A stretch of 61,979 nucleotides of DNA from contig PSRJ01000070.1 of assembly GCA_003175985.1 (NCBI GenBank), forward strand, positions 1-61,979. Direction: 5' to 3'. The DNA is from Terriglobia bacterium (GTDB taxonomy: Bacteria > Acidobacteriota > Terriglobia > Bryobacterales > Bryobacteraceae). The translations under genes and the position numbers were made by a program. The notes beneath the pieces were generated by a model that saw nothing but the letters and a program-made list of their open reading frames with translations, was not told the DNA's origin and did not search any database. Below, piece after piece: positions 16,960-25,578 of this stretch; within the stretch, counting starts at the first letter, position 1; every line of letters starts with the position of its first letter.

Positions 16960-17364
16960 ATGAAAAGAACCATCGTTCTACCGGTATTGCTGGCAATGGG
17001 GTTCGCTGTGTGCGTTATCGCGCAATCGGAGGCGGACTACTCCGGCTGGATGAAAGACGTTGCTGCCACAAAGGGTAAAGCGAAGAAGGCTTTGGACAGC
17101 AAATCGAATTCCGACGTGGCCGACGCTGGTAGCCATCTTGCCGGACTGTTCAAACAGGTGGGCGCGTTTTGGTCGAGCCGGAACGCCAGTGATGCCGTGA
17201 CCATCGCCAAGAATGCGGAAACGGCTTCTAACGATCTGGCCGCCGCGGCTAAGGCCGGTGATGACGCCAAAATGCAGTCCGCAATGCAAACCATCAACGG
17301 CGCATGCGGCACTTGTCACATGGCGCATCGCGAAGGATCGCCGGGTAGTTTCAAAATCAAGTAA
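16960..17364 (+). CDS. Cytochrome c'-like periplasmic protein
   Basis: This 134-residue protein has a clear signal peptide (MKRTIVLPVLLAMGFAVCVIAQ). The mature part is about 110 residues of mostly helix-forming sequence with one C-terminal haem c motif, C116-GT-C119-H120. This is the arrangement of cytochrome c'-type four-helix bundles, where the haem site lies near the C-terminus. It may serve in electron transfer or gas binding; this cannot be told from sequence. Its end overlaps by 8 bp the convergent regulator gene. Confidence 0.85.
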   Translation: MKRTIVLPVLLAMGFAVCVIAQSEADYSGWMKDVAATKGKAKKALDSKSNSDVADAGSHLAGLFKQVGAFWSSRNASDAVTIAKNAETASNDLAAAAKAGDDAKMQSAMQTINGACGTCHMAHREGSPGSFKIK

Positions 17365-19273
17365 GCTTCATACGGTGCAGTAAGCCTGCGAATCGCCGAT
17401 CCGATCGAAGTGTGTCGTACAGCGGATCGTCTTTGAGGCCGAGGTGAAGCTCGTGGTTGCTCACGGCTTTTTCGAGCCATTGAAAGGCGCGATTTTTGTC
17501 GCCTAATCCGATGTAGCCCTCCGCGATCGCCAGCGCCGGAACACCGCCGCTCCGCGATTGCCGCAGAAGTTCGTTCAGGACTTGCCGCGCGGCATCCGTT
17601 TGCCCCGCCAAGGCGTAAGAATAGGCAAGCTGGCCATCGAGCCAGGGATCGCTGCCCATAAGCTGCCGCGCCAGTTTCAATTGAGAAATCCCTTCCGGGT
17701 ATTCTCCGTTTGCGATCAGACTCATTCCCAGACCCTGCCGAGTGAGTGCGAAGTTCGGGTCCAGGGCGAGAACCTTTTGAGACTGCTCGATGGCATCCCG
17801 GTAGCGCCGCATGGCATAAAGCGAGTCGGCAATTCCCTGCGCCATGTATGGCGAGACGGGGTCCAACTCCAGCGCACGCTTGTTTTCGGCCATGGCCTCG
17901 TCTAACCGGCCCATCTTGTTCAAATAATATGCATACCAGCGATGGGCAACCGTGCTTCCGGGGCTGAGCGCCAGCGCCTTTTTGAATTCCTGCTCAGCCG
18001 CGCTCCAATCAAAATCAAAGGTGTACGCCTCGGCCAGGTCTACATGGGCTTCTCCCAGGCTGGAATCCAAATCGAGAGCCCTTTGCGCGGATGCCCGGAG
18101 TTTCGGAATCACCTCCGCCGCCGGTGTGGCGGTCATGACGGACAAGCCCGTGTAACAGCGCGCCAAGCCCAGGTACGGCAACGCGAAGCCGGCGTCGATC
18201 GCGATGGCCTGCTGCAAATAACCGATCGCGGTGTGGATACTGCCGGGCGTGTTCTTGTTCCAGAAATATACGCCCTTCAGATAGTTCTCGTAAGCTTGCG
18301 GATGAACGGTAACCGCTAAGTTGCTGGAGGCATTGGCGCTCGGGGACCCGCCCGTAGCTAAAGCAACACCCAGCTCGCTGGTAATCGCTTGCGATATCTC
18401 GCGTTGAATGGCTAAGGCGTCTTTCGCCTGCCGGTCGTAGCTCCCCGACCACAGCCGGTACCCTGTGTTAGTGTCGTCAAGCTGCGCGGTGATACGGAGA
18501 CGGTCGCCATACTTTCGTACAGTGCCTTCCAGAACGGTGCGCACAGTCAGCTTGCGGCCGATTTCCCGAATGTCGAGCGTCTTGCCTTTGAATTGGAAGG
18601 CGGAAGTGCGCGCCACCACTTGAAGACGCGGCACGCTTCCGAGCGAGTCGATCAGTTCATCCGTCAACCCGTCGCTGAAGAACTCGTCGTCCTTGTTACC
18701 GCCCAGATTCAGGAAGGGCAATACGGCGATCGAGGGCTTGGCGGACACTCCTGCTCTTGGCGCCCGCGTCCGCCACAAAACCGTGCCAGAACCGGCCAAC
18801 ACCAAAAACACAAACAGAAGCGCGGCGACTTTCCAGCTTGGAATCCGCGCGCGATTGGGCGGGGCACTGGACGTTTCTTCAACGAATGCCGGGGTATACC
18901 CGCCTTTCGGCAGCTCAATACGGACGGTATTTTGCGCACCGTCGGTGTCATAATACTTCGCCAACCTGGTCCGGAGGCGATTCGCCTCGGCCCGAACAAT
19001 ATTGTTCACGCGCGGATCGAACGACTTGCCGCGCCCGAAGACCTCCACTCCGATGGAATATTCCTTGATCTGATCGCCCCGGCCGGAGAGCGTTTCCTCG
19101 ATTACATAACGAAGGAAATTCGCCTGTGCCCGCGCGGTGCGGAACGTCTGGCTGGCGAGGATCTTTTCCAATTCCGCCCGGACCGCCTCGGGCGCCGGGG
19201 CCGTGCCCGGCCGCAGACTCACTGGCTCGCCGCCGGATTTCAAGCGGCGCGCGGTCTCAAGAGAAGCTCCCAT
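17357..19273 (-). CDS. Membrane regulator: winged-helix-like, TM, FlgO/TolB-like, TPR
   Basis: This is a 638-residue protein. Residues 28-130 form a conserved acidobacterial N-terminal domain ('FLRYVIEETLSGRGDQIKEYSIGVEVFGR' ... 'VRIELPKGGYTPAF') that looks like a DNA-binding winged helix of CadC-like regulators. A single membrane helix follows (about 147-167), then a FlgO-like domain starting 'SIAVLPFLNLG' and at least six TPR repeats. The layout suggests a one-component sensor with DNA binding in the cytoplasm and TPRs in the periplasm. It is divergent from the TonB-dependent receptor gene, 163 bp away, which makes that receptor a plausible target. Confidence 0.85.
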   Translation of the reverse strand: MGASLETARRLKSGGEPVSLRPGTAPAPEAVRAELEKILASQTFRTARAQANFLRYVIEETLSGRGDQIKEYSIGVEVFGRGKSFDPRVNNIVRAEANRLRTRLAKYYDTDGAQNTVRIELPKGGYTPAFVEETSSAPPNRARIPSWKVAALLFVFLVLAGSGTVLWRTRAPRAGVSAKPSIAVLPFLNLGGNKDDEFFSDGLTDELIDSLGSVPRLQVVARTSAFQFKGKTLDIREIGRKLTVRTVLEGTVRKYGDRLRITAQLDDTNTGYRLWSGSYDRQAKDALAIQREISQAITSELGVALATGGSPSANASSNLAVTVHPQAYENYLKGVYFWNKNTPGSIHTAIGYLQQAIAIDAGFALPYLGLARCYTGLSVMTATPAAEVIPKLRASAQRALDLDSSLGEAHVDLAEAYTFDFDWSAAEQEFKKALALSPGSTVAHRWYAYYLNKMGRLDEAMAENKRALELDPVSPYMAQGIADSLYAMRRYRDAIEQSQKVLALDPNFALTRQGLGMSLIANGEYPEGISQLKLARQLMGSDPWLDGQLAYSYALAGQTDAARQVLNELLRQSRSGGVPALAIAEGYIGLGDKNRAFQWLEKAVSNHELHLGLKDDPLYDTLRSDRRFAGLLHRMKLT

Positions 19274-19436
19274 CCAAGTCCCTTGTCCTCTATGAATTAT
19301 CCGGGGAAAGTAACGTTCCGAGCAACCGTTACAACACCCATTAATGCTTCATTTCTCTGAGGTTTGGCGGCCATCATATCACAGTACTGAGGGGCCTTCA
19401 ACAACTGGAAGGCAAGCGATTCGGGAGGGGAATTCA

Positions 19437-22400
19437 ATGCGACACCTGAGGTGGAAATGGGCATTACTGTCCATCATCGGCATGAGGCTTCTGCTGGGCC
19501 AGACCGCCGGAACGGGTGCCCTTACGGGCACGGTTTTCGATCCCGGCGGAGCCGCAGTACCTAACGTAACCGTCACGGTGACGAATACCGGCAGCGGGCA
19601 GGAACGAAGCGTCACCACCGGGGCCGATGGAAGCTACACGGTTGGATTGCTGCCGCCGGGGACATACAAGGCCCGTTTCACTGCTGTCGGCTTTAAAACA
19701 GCCGACGTGGGTCCCGTCACGGTTACGGTGACCGAAACTCCAGTGCTCAACCGGGTTCTCGAGATTGGTTCGCAGACGGAGCAGGTAACTGTAGAAGCGA
19801 ACGCCGAAACCGTTCAGGCGAGCAATGCGACTCTCGGCACCGTGGTTTCGACCAGAACCGTTACCGATCTTCCTCTCAATACCAGAAACTATACGAATCT
19901 TCTGGCGCTTTCGGCGGGTGTCAATTCCACGGTAAATAACGCGACGGCGATCGGTAAGGGTTCCCAGGATTTTGCCGTGAACGGATCAAGCAATGCCCAG
20001 AACAACTTTTCCATGGACGGCGTCTCCATTCAGAATTATGGCGGGCAAGGCACCACACATGAAGGCGGCTCGTATACGTCGTTCGGTATTCCAAGCCCCG
20101 ACGCCATTCAGGAATTCAAGATTCAGACTTCGCAATACGATGCCGGCTACGGCCGCAACCCGGGCGCGAACGTGAACGTGGTCACCCGGTCGGGCAGTAA
20201 CCAGCTCCATGGGACAGCCTTCGAGTTCTTCCGCAACACGAAACTCAACGCCAACGATTTTTTCCTGAATCGTTCCGGCGCTCCCCGGCCGGTCATCAAT
20301 CAGAATCAGTTCGGAGGCGTGCTGGGCGGTCCGGTCAAGAAAGATAAGCTGTTTTTCTTCTTCTCTTATCAAGGCACCCGCCAGCGGAATGGGGCATCCA
20401 ACACGACCTATCAGCCGGGCGTAATTCTGCCGCCGATTCCCTTGGGCGACCGTTCCAATACGGCCGCCCTTCGGTCCGCACTCGGAAGTACGTTCTGTCC
20501 AGGCAACCACACGGGAGATCCCCGCTATGGTTCCCTCGGAGTCCCGTTGAGCTGCGATGGATCGAATATCAACCCGGTAGCGATCAACATCCTGCAGGCC
20601 AAGTTGCCGAACGGGAATTATCTGATCCCCAGTTCCACCAGCCGGACTTTCCAGAATTCCCCGTTAAGCGTCCCGGGTTCTTACGCGGAGAACCAGTACA
20701 TCGCCAACATGGATTATCTTGTCAATGCCAGAAACACGCTCGCCGGGCGTTTCTTCAAGTCGACCGATCCGCAGACACTCGCATTTACCCCCATCTGCAG
20801 CGGGAATTGCCTCGATGGTTTTGCGGCGAACCAGGCATTTACGAATCTATACGGCACCGCCAAATACACCTCGGTGCTCTCCAACAACTTCGTGAACGAA
20901 GCACTGGTCTCTTTCCAGCGAAACTACACAAATGACACTCCGGTAAACACAACCAATACGAACCCGAGCGTAGGGATTACTCCGACAACTCCGGGCATCA
21001 ACGCGTTGTCGCCGATGCTGATCGGCGGGCTTTTTCAGATCGGCGGCGGGTCCTTCGACAATCAACAGATGTCGGTGAACACCTGGATTTTCGGCGATCA
21101 GCTTTCCTGGGTGCGCGGGAAGCACACGGTTCGATTCGGCGGCGAAGTGCAGCGGGTTCAGTGGAACTGGGACTTCATCAGTATCGCAAAGGGGGCCCTG
21201 GTGTTCGTCAACTTCAACGATTTCCTGCTCGGCCGCTCCGCCTGTGCGCCCGGCAGCTTTCCGGCTACCTGCAATCCCGGCAATCCGGGAAACACGACCG
21301 GTCTTCCCGTAAGCAACATTATTGCGGAGATCCTTCCCACGCGCGCCGGCTCTCCCCAAGGTATTGTCAACGGATATCGCGCGAGTAACGCGAGCGCGTT
21401 CCTTCAGGATGATTTCAAAGTCAGCTCCCGTCTCACTGTGAACCTTGGCCTTCGTTGGGAATACGACGGCATGCCCAGTGACAAATACGGCAATCTCACA
21501 AACATCTGGCTCAGCCAGGTAACAACGGCGGCGCCCGGAACTTCGGCCGCAAATGGAACATTGGTAGGGTGGGTGGTGCCTGCCAATTATGGGGGAGCGG
21601 TGCCCACGGGAGTTCTGAAGAGCAGTCACAATATCGCGAGTAAGACCGACCCGTCGCTAACGAATTTCGCCCCGCGCATCGGCTTTGCCTGGCGGCCCCT
21701 GAATCGATTTGTGGTGCGTGGCGGTTACGGGTTCTTTTATGATCGAATCCCCGGCGACAGCATGATCGAGTCGGTCCAGTTGATGCCTCCATATGCCGGC
21801 AACGCATCCGCACAGACCGCCGCGACACTGGCGCAGCCATTTCGCGATCCGGGCGCGGGATTTCCCAGCCGATGGGTGAATTTCGCTACCGGCGCCAGCT
21901 CACAAATCAATCAGACGATTCTGGCCGAGCAGTTCTTCACGCCGCTTGTCTATTCCTATAATCTGAACTTTCAATACGAGTTCGCGCCCACATGGGTGGC
22001 GGAAGTGGGCTACGTAGGATCACACGGCATTCACCTGTTTACCTCGGGATCAGCCCCTAATGCGCCGTACCTGGCAAGCCCGTCGAACCCGATCAACGGC
22101 GTCACCGCGAATACCACGTCCAACTATCTACTCCGCGTGCCTTATCTCGGGCTCTCCCAGAATTTCACCCAGGAGGCGACGAACGGCGATTTCAAATTCA
22201 ACAGCCTTCAGGCAACCCTCCGGAAACAGCTTTCCAAGGGCCTATCCTTGCAGGCCGCCTACACGTTCGCTCGAGCATTCAGCACGGGCAACCTCGGCCT
22301 TGGCGATCAACACAACCATGCGGATCAGTATGGATTGAATCCTCAGTACCGGCCGCACCGCTTCACGTTCAACTATAGCTGGGATATCCCGTACGGCAAC

Positions 22401-22940
22401 TTCAAGGGTGTCGCTCAAAAGCTGCTGAGCGGCTGGAATATTTCGGGGATCACCACGATCCAGGACGGCACGCCGTTGACCATGACCGACAGAAACGGCG
22501 CATCAGTCTTCGGATTACAAGGTTTTTCGCGCGCCCAGATTTGCGCGGGATCTACCTACGCCGACATCGCGACCTCCGGAGGACTGACTTCGCGCCTGGG
22601 CGGCATCAGCGGTGGTCCCGGTTACCTTAATGCCAGGAGTTTCTGCACGAACCAGTTGCCGCAGATCGGAGACGGAACGGGTTTTGGCAACAGTGGAATC
22701 GGTGTGATTCTCGGGCCCGGGCAGTTCAACTGGGACCTGTCGCTCGCGAAAGTAACCCGCGTGGGCGGACTCAGAGAAGATGCCACCTTGCAGTTCCGCA
22801 CGGAGTTCTTCAACATCCTTAACCATGCGCAGTTCAGCAACCCGGTCGTGGCTGTGGATTCCGCGGCCAGTTTCGGTCAGATCACGGGTACATCGGTCAA
22901 TCCGAGGCTGATTCAGTTCGGACTGAAGTACGTGTTTTGA
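19437..22940 (+). CDS. TonB-dependent receptor, Oar-like, carboxypeptidase-regulatory-like N-terminus
   Basis: This 1167-residue outer-membrane protein starts with a signal peptide (HLRWKWALLSIIGMRLLLG, then QTAGTG). Residues about 24-105 form a carboxypeptidase regulatory-like beta sandwich ('GTVFDPGGAAVPNVTVTVTN'). A plug domain follows ('LPLNTRNYTNLLALSAGV', 'FSMDGVSIQNYGG'), then a long beta-barrel ending in 'RLIQFGLKYVF' with the usual terminal aromatic. The start is the ATG behind GGGAGGGG; the frame is open further upstream without support. Such receptors import large or unusual substrates, often glycans or peptides, using TonB energy; the ligand is unknown. Confidence 0.93.
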   Translation: MRHLRWKWALLSIIGMRLLLGQTAGTGALTGTVFDPGGAAVPNVTVTVTNTGSGQERSVTTGADGSYTVGLLPPGTYKARFTAVGFKTADVGPVTVTVTETPVLNRVLEIGSQTEQVTVEANAETVQASNATLGTVVSTRTVTDLPLNTRNYTNLLALSAGVNSTVNNATAIGKGSQDFAVNGSSNAQNNFSMDGVSIQNYGGQGTTHEGGSYTSFGIPSPDAIQEFKIQTSQYDAGYGRNPGANVNVVTRSGSNQLHGTAFEFFRNTKLNANDFFLNRSGAPRPVINQNQFGGVLGGPVKKDKLFFFFSYQGTRQRNGASNTTYQPGVILPPIPLGDRSNTAALRSALGSTFCPGNHTGDPRYGSLGVPLSCDGSNINPVAINILQAKLPNGNYLIPSSTSRTFQNSPLSVPGSYAENQYIANMDYLVNARNTLAGRFFKSTDPQTLAFTPICSGNCLDGFAANQAFTNLYGTAKYTSVLSNNFVNEALVSFQRNYTNDTPVNTTNTNPSVGITPTTPGINALSPMLIGGLFQIGGGSFDNQQMSVNTWIFGDQLSWVRGKHTVRFGGEVQRVQWNWDFISIAKGALVFVNFNDFLLGRSACAPGSFPATCNPGNPGNTTGLPVSNIIAEILPTRAGSPQGIVNGYRASNASAFLQDDFKVSSRLTVNLGLRWEYDGMPSDKYGNLTNIWLSQVTTAAPGTSAANGTLVGWVVPANYGGAVPTGVLKSSHNIASKTDPSLTNFAPRIGFAWRPLNRFVVRGGYGFFYDRIPGDSMIESVQLMPPYAGNASAQTAATLAQPFRDPGAGFPSRWVNFATGASSQINQTILAEQFFTPLVYSYNLNFQYEFAPTWVAEVGYVGSHGIHLFTSGSAPNAPYLASPSNPINGVTANTTSNYLLRVPYLGLSQNFTQEATNGDFKFNSLQATLRKQLSKGLSLQAAYTFARAFSTGNLGLGDQHNHADQYGLNPQYRPHRFTFNYSWDIPYGNFKGVAQKLLSGWNISGITTIQDGTPLTMTDRNGASVFGLQGFSRAQICAGSTYADIATSGGLTSRLGGISGGPGYLNARSFCTNQLPQIGDGTGFGNSGIGVILGPGQFNWDLSLAKVTRVGGLREDATLQFRTEFFNILNHAQFSNPVVAVDSAASFGQITGTSVNPRLIQFGLKYVF

Positions 22941-22969
22941 TATGGGGTTGAGAAACGGACCGGGATTAT

Positions 22970-22996
22970 CGCTCCCTGACGGTCGCGGCTCAGTAG
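22970..22996 (+). repeat. Dispersed 27-bp element, copy 2
   Basis: This copy matches 5368-5394 in the first 22 bases except for one T/G change. It lies between the receptor stop and the start of the next exported protein. If the next gene were started too early, this element would be read as LSLPDGRGSVG, which is a sign of misplaced starts in related genomes. Confidence 0.6.
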
Positions 22997-23004
22997 GTTG
23001 GCGC

Positions 23005-23838
23005 ATGAAGCTCATGCCGTTTCTTGCCGCACTGCTTTTTGTGCCGCTCGCAATCGCCCAAGTCGATCTTTCGGGCGAATGGGGACAGAAGATGCACGAA
23101 GACGCTCCAGAGAGGGGCGGCGGTCCCGAAATCGGCGATTACACCGGGTTGCCCATTAATGACCGCGCGCGCATGCAGGCCGATTCCTGGGATGCCGATA
23201 AGTGGACCCTGCTCGAGCACCAATGCGAGCCTCATCCGGCCGATTATGCGGTGCGCGGCCCCGGAAGTATGCGGATCTGGGCAGATATGGAGCCGCTGAC
23301 CAAGGAAGTCACCGCATGGCACACCATGATTATGTGGATGAATCCGGAACGGACAATCTACATGGATGACCGGCCTCACCCCTCGCAGTTCGCACCGCAT
23401 ACCTGGGGAGGTTTCTCGACCGGAGAATGGGTGGACGACATGCTCAAAGTCACAACCACTCACCTCAAAGAGGGCTGGCTGCGCCGCAATGGGCTACCGC
23501 GCAGTGAGAAGGCCGAGATGACGGAGTATTTTATCCGTCACGGAGACGCTCTGACCGTAGTGACCATCGTCAAAGACCCGGTCTTCCTGACAGAGCCGCT
23601 GATCCGCACCTCTAACTGGATTCTCAACCCGGGTTATGCTCCCACCCCGCAATACTGCGTACCCAGCCGGGAGATCGATCACCCGATTGGCTGGGTCCCG
23701 CATCACCTGCCGGGCACGAATCCCTGGCTGTACGATTACGCCGTTAAGAACGGATTTCCCAGAGACGCTGTTCGCGGCGGGGCGGAAACGATGTATCCCG
23801 AATACCAGCAGAAGCTTGAACCGGAGCGCCGGAGATGA
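23005..23838 (+). CDS. Exported protein, distant GHWEGDTLVVD-family relative
   Basis: This is a 277-residue protein. I start it at the ATG of MKLMPFLAALLFVPLAIAQ, a clean signal peptide; a longer frame would include the dispersed repeat. It has 'DLSGEWGQ' at the mature N-terminus and the blocks 'FSTGEWVDDMLKVTTTHLK' and 'LRRNGLPRSEKAEMTEYF' that parallel the GHWEGDTLVVD family in order and spacing. It is the first of four exported proteins with overlapping or near-adjacent genes behind the TonB receptor; its stop overlaps the next start as ATGA. The function is unknown. Confidence 0.85.
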   Translation: MKLMPFLAALLFVPLAIAQVDLSGEWGQKMHEDAPERGGGPEIGDYTGLPINDRARMQADSWDADKWTLLEHQCEPHPADYAVRGPGSMRIWADMEPLTKEVTAWHTMIMWMNPERTIYMDDRPHPSQFAPHTWGGFSTGEWVDDMLKVTTTHLKEGWLRRNGLPRSEKAEMTEYFIRHGDALTVVTIVKDPVFLTEPLIRTSNWILNPGYAPTPQYCVPSREIDHPIGWVPHHLPGTNPWLYDYAVKNGFPRDAVRGGAETMYPEYQQKLEPERRR

Positions 23839-24785
23839 AGGCGATCCGCGTGGCGGTGTTCGTGGCGGCCGCAATCAGTTCCACCTTCGCGCAGGAACCG
23901 CAAATCGAATGTCTGCATGTGAAAGGCAACGTGTACGTGATCGCAGGCGCGGGTGGCAATATTACGGTGCAGGTGGGCGATGAGGCGGTGGTCCTGGTCG
24001 ATTCGGGACTGCCGCAATACAGCCGGGAAGTAATCAATGCAATCCGCAAAATCTCTTCCAAGCCCATCGGCTACATCATCAACACCACCATCGATCGCGA
24101 TCATACCGGCGGCAACGAAAGCCTGGCCAAGGGAGGCTTTTTCATGCTGACCTCGGCCAACCAGCAGAGGTCCGCAGCCGCCATTGTCAGCCATCTGAAT
24201 TTTCTCAATCGCCTCAATACTCCGGCCGATCGGCAGGCCGTCTCACAGCCGGGCTGGCCGACAGACACGTACGATACCGCGGAATGGAAGCTCTACGCTA
24301 ACGACGAGCCGTTGCTGCTGGAACATCCGGCTTCAGCCCACACCGATAGCGATACGCTCGTGTTTTTTCGCCGGTCGGACGTAGTCAGCGCCGGCGACCT
24401 CTTCGATATGACCCGCTACCCGGTGATCGACCGGACGCGCGGCGGGAGCCTGGAGGGCATTTTGAAGGCTCTGAATCATATCTCGCTCGATCTCGCCGTT
24501 CCCAAGCAGAACGAGGAAGGTGGAACGTACATCATCCCCGGACACGGACGCATCTGCGATCGCTATGATGTCGCCATCTATCGCGACATGCTGACGATCA
24601 TCCGCGACCGCATTCGCGATATGGCAGTGCGGGGGATGTCACTGGAGCAGGTCAAAGCAGCCAGGCCGACTTTCGACTACGACGGAGAATTCGGGTCGGA
24701 TACCGGCGCCTGGACCACCGCGATGTTTATCGAAGCCGTTTACCAGGAAGCGGTCTCGAACGTCCGTCCGGGGACCAGGAAATGA
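23835..24785 (+). CDS. Exported metallo-beta-lactamase-fold protein with altered metal motif
   Basis: This 316-residue protein has a signal peptide (MKAIRVAVFVAAAISSTFAQ). It has the MBL fold text 'VLVDSGLPQYSREVINAIRKIS', 'PASAHTDSDTLVFF' (H169), 'SAGDLFD' (D188) and 'IIPGHGRI' (H237). The usual HxHxDH motif reads T85-I-D87-R-D89-H90, so the first two metal His are replaced by Thr and Asp. Metal site 2 (D89, H90) is kept but site 1 is not. It may be a one-metal enzyme or a binding protein. Its start and stop overlap both neighbours by ATGA, so translation is coupled. Confidence 0.88.
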   Translation: MKAIRVAVFVAAAISSTFAQEPQIECLHVKGNVYVIAGAGGNITVQVGDEAVVLVDSGLPQYSREVINAIRKISSKPIGYIINTTIDRDHTGGNESLAKGGFFMLTSANQQRSAAAIVSHLNFLNRLNTPADRQAVSQPGWPTDTYDTAEWKLYANDEPLLLEHPASAHTDSDTLVFFRRSDVVSAGDLFDMTRYPVIDRTRGGSLEGILKALNHISLDLAVPKQNEEGGTYIIPGHGRICDRYDVAIYRDMLTIIRDRIRDMAVRGMSLEQVKAARPTFDYDGEFGSDTGAWTTAMFIEAVYQEAVSNVRPGTRK

Positions 24786-25555
24786 ATTTCCGAACCACCA
24801 GCATTGCTTTGTTCGTTTGTCTCTGGCTGGTGCAGGGCCGCATTGGCGGGCAAGGCCGCGGCGCTGCACCGGCGCCCGATGGCAGGCCAGGAGCGCTGAT
24901 CGACTTAACCGGATATTGGGTTTCCATTGTGGACGAAGACTGGCGCTGGCGCATGGTGACACCACCAAAGGGCGATTTCGCCAGTGTGCCGCTGAATGCG
25001 GAAGGCCGCCGGGTGGGAAATCTGTGGGACCCGGCGAAGGACGAATCCGAGGGCAACCAGTGTAAAGCCTACGGAGCAGCAGGCCTGATGCGGCTTCCCA
25101 TCCGCTTGCATATCAGTTGGGCCGATGATATGACACTCCAGGTGGAAAGCGATGCCGGCGCGCAGCGGCGCATGTTTCAATTCGGCGGCTCCCGGTGGCA
25201 GGGCGGCGAGCCGCAGTGGCAGGGCGATTCGGTAGCTTCCTGGGTGCGCCAATATCAGAGCCGCGGCTTCGCCCCGCCGTTCGGAGGACCCGTCCCGGGT
25301 AAGGGAGGCGCGCTGAAGCTGGTCACGACACACATGCGGCCCGGCTACCTTCGCAAGAATGGCGTACCTTATAGCGAAAACGCGATCCTGACAGAGTACT
25401 TCGATCGCATCGAATTCGACGGCGGCAGCTACCTGATTCTGACCAGTATCGTGGAGGATCCACTGTTTCTCAGTGACCTCTTCGTTACCAGCGAGCAGTT
25501 CCGGCATGAGCCGGATGCATCAAAATGGAATCCACAACCTTGCAAGGTCAAGTAG
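24782..25555 (+). CDS. Exported protein, distant GHWEGDTLVVD-family relative
   Basis: This 257-residue protein has a signal peptide (NFRTTSIALFVCLWLVQG). It shares with the gene at 23005 the blocks 'GALIDLTGYW' at the mature start, 'LKLVTTHMRPGYLRKNGVPYSENAILTEYFDRIEF' in fragments near residue 190-220, and 'IVEDPLFLSDLFVTSEQF'. It lies in a tightly coupled operon between two MBL-fold proteins. The alternation of the two families in one operon suggests a functional pairing at the cell surface. No activity is known. Confidence 0.85.
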   Translation: MNFRTTSIALFVCLWLVQGRIGGQGRGAAPAPDGRPGALIDLTGYWVSIVDEDWRWRMVTPPKGDFASVPLNAEGRRVGNLWDPAKDESEGNQCKAYGAAGLMRLPIRLHISWADDMTLQVESDAGAQRRMFQFGGSRWQGGEPQWQGDSVASWVRQYQSRGFAPPFGGPVPGKGGALKLVTTHMRPGYLRKNGVPYSENAILTEYFDRIEFDGGSYLILTSIVEDPLFLSDLFVTSEQFRHEPDASKWNPQPCKVK

Positions 25556-25578
25556 GTCTTGGCGGGAGGAGCCAATTA

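Noticed and set aside
22942..23004. N-terminal extension of the exported protein at 23005
   Set aside because: It would translate the dispersed repeat as LPDGRGSV and place a signal peptide inside the protein.
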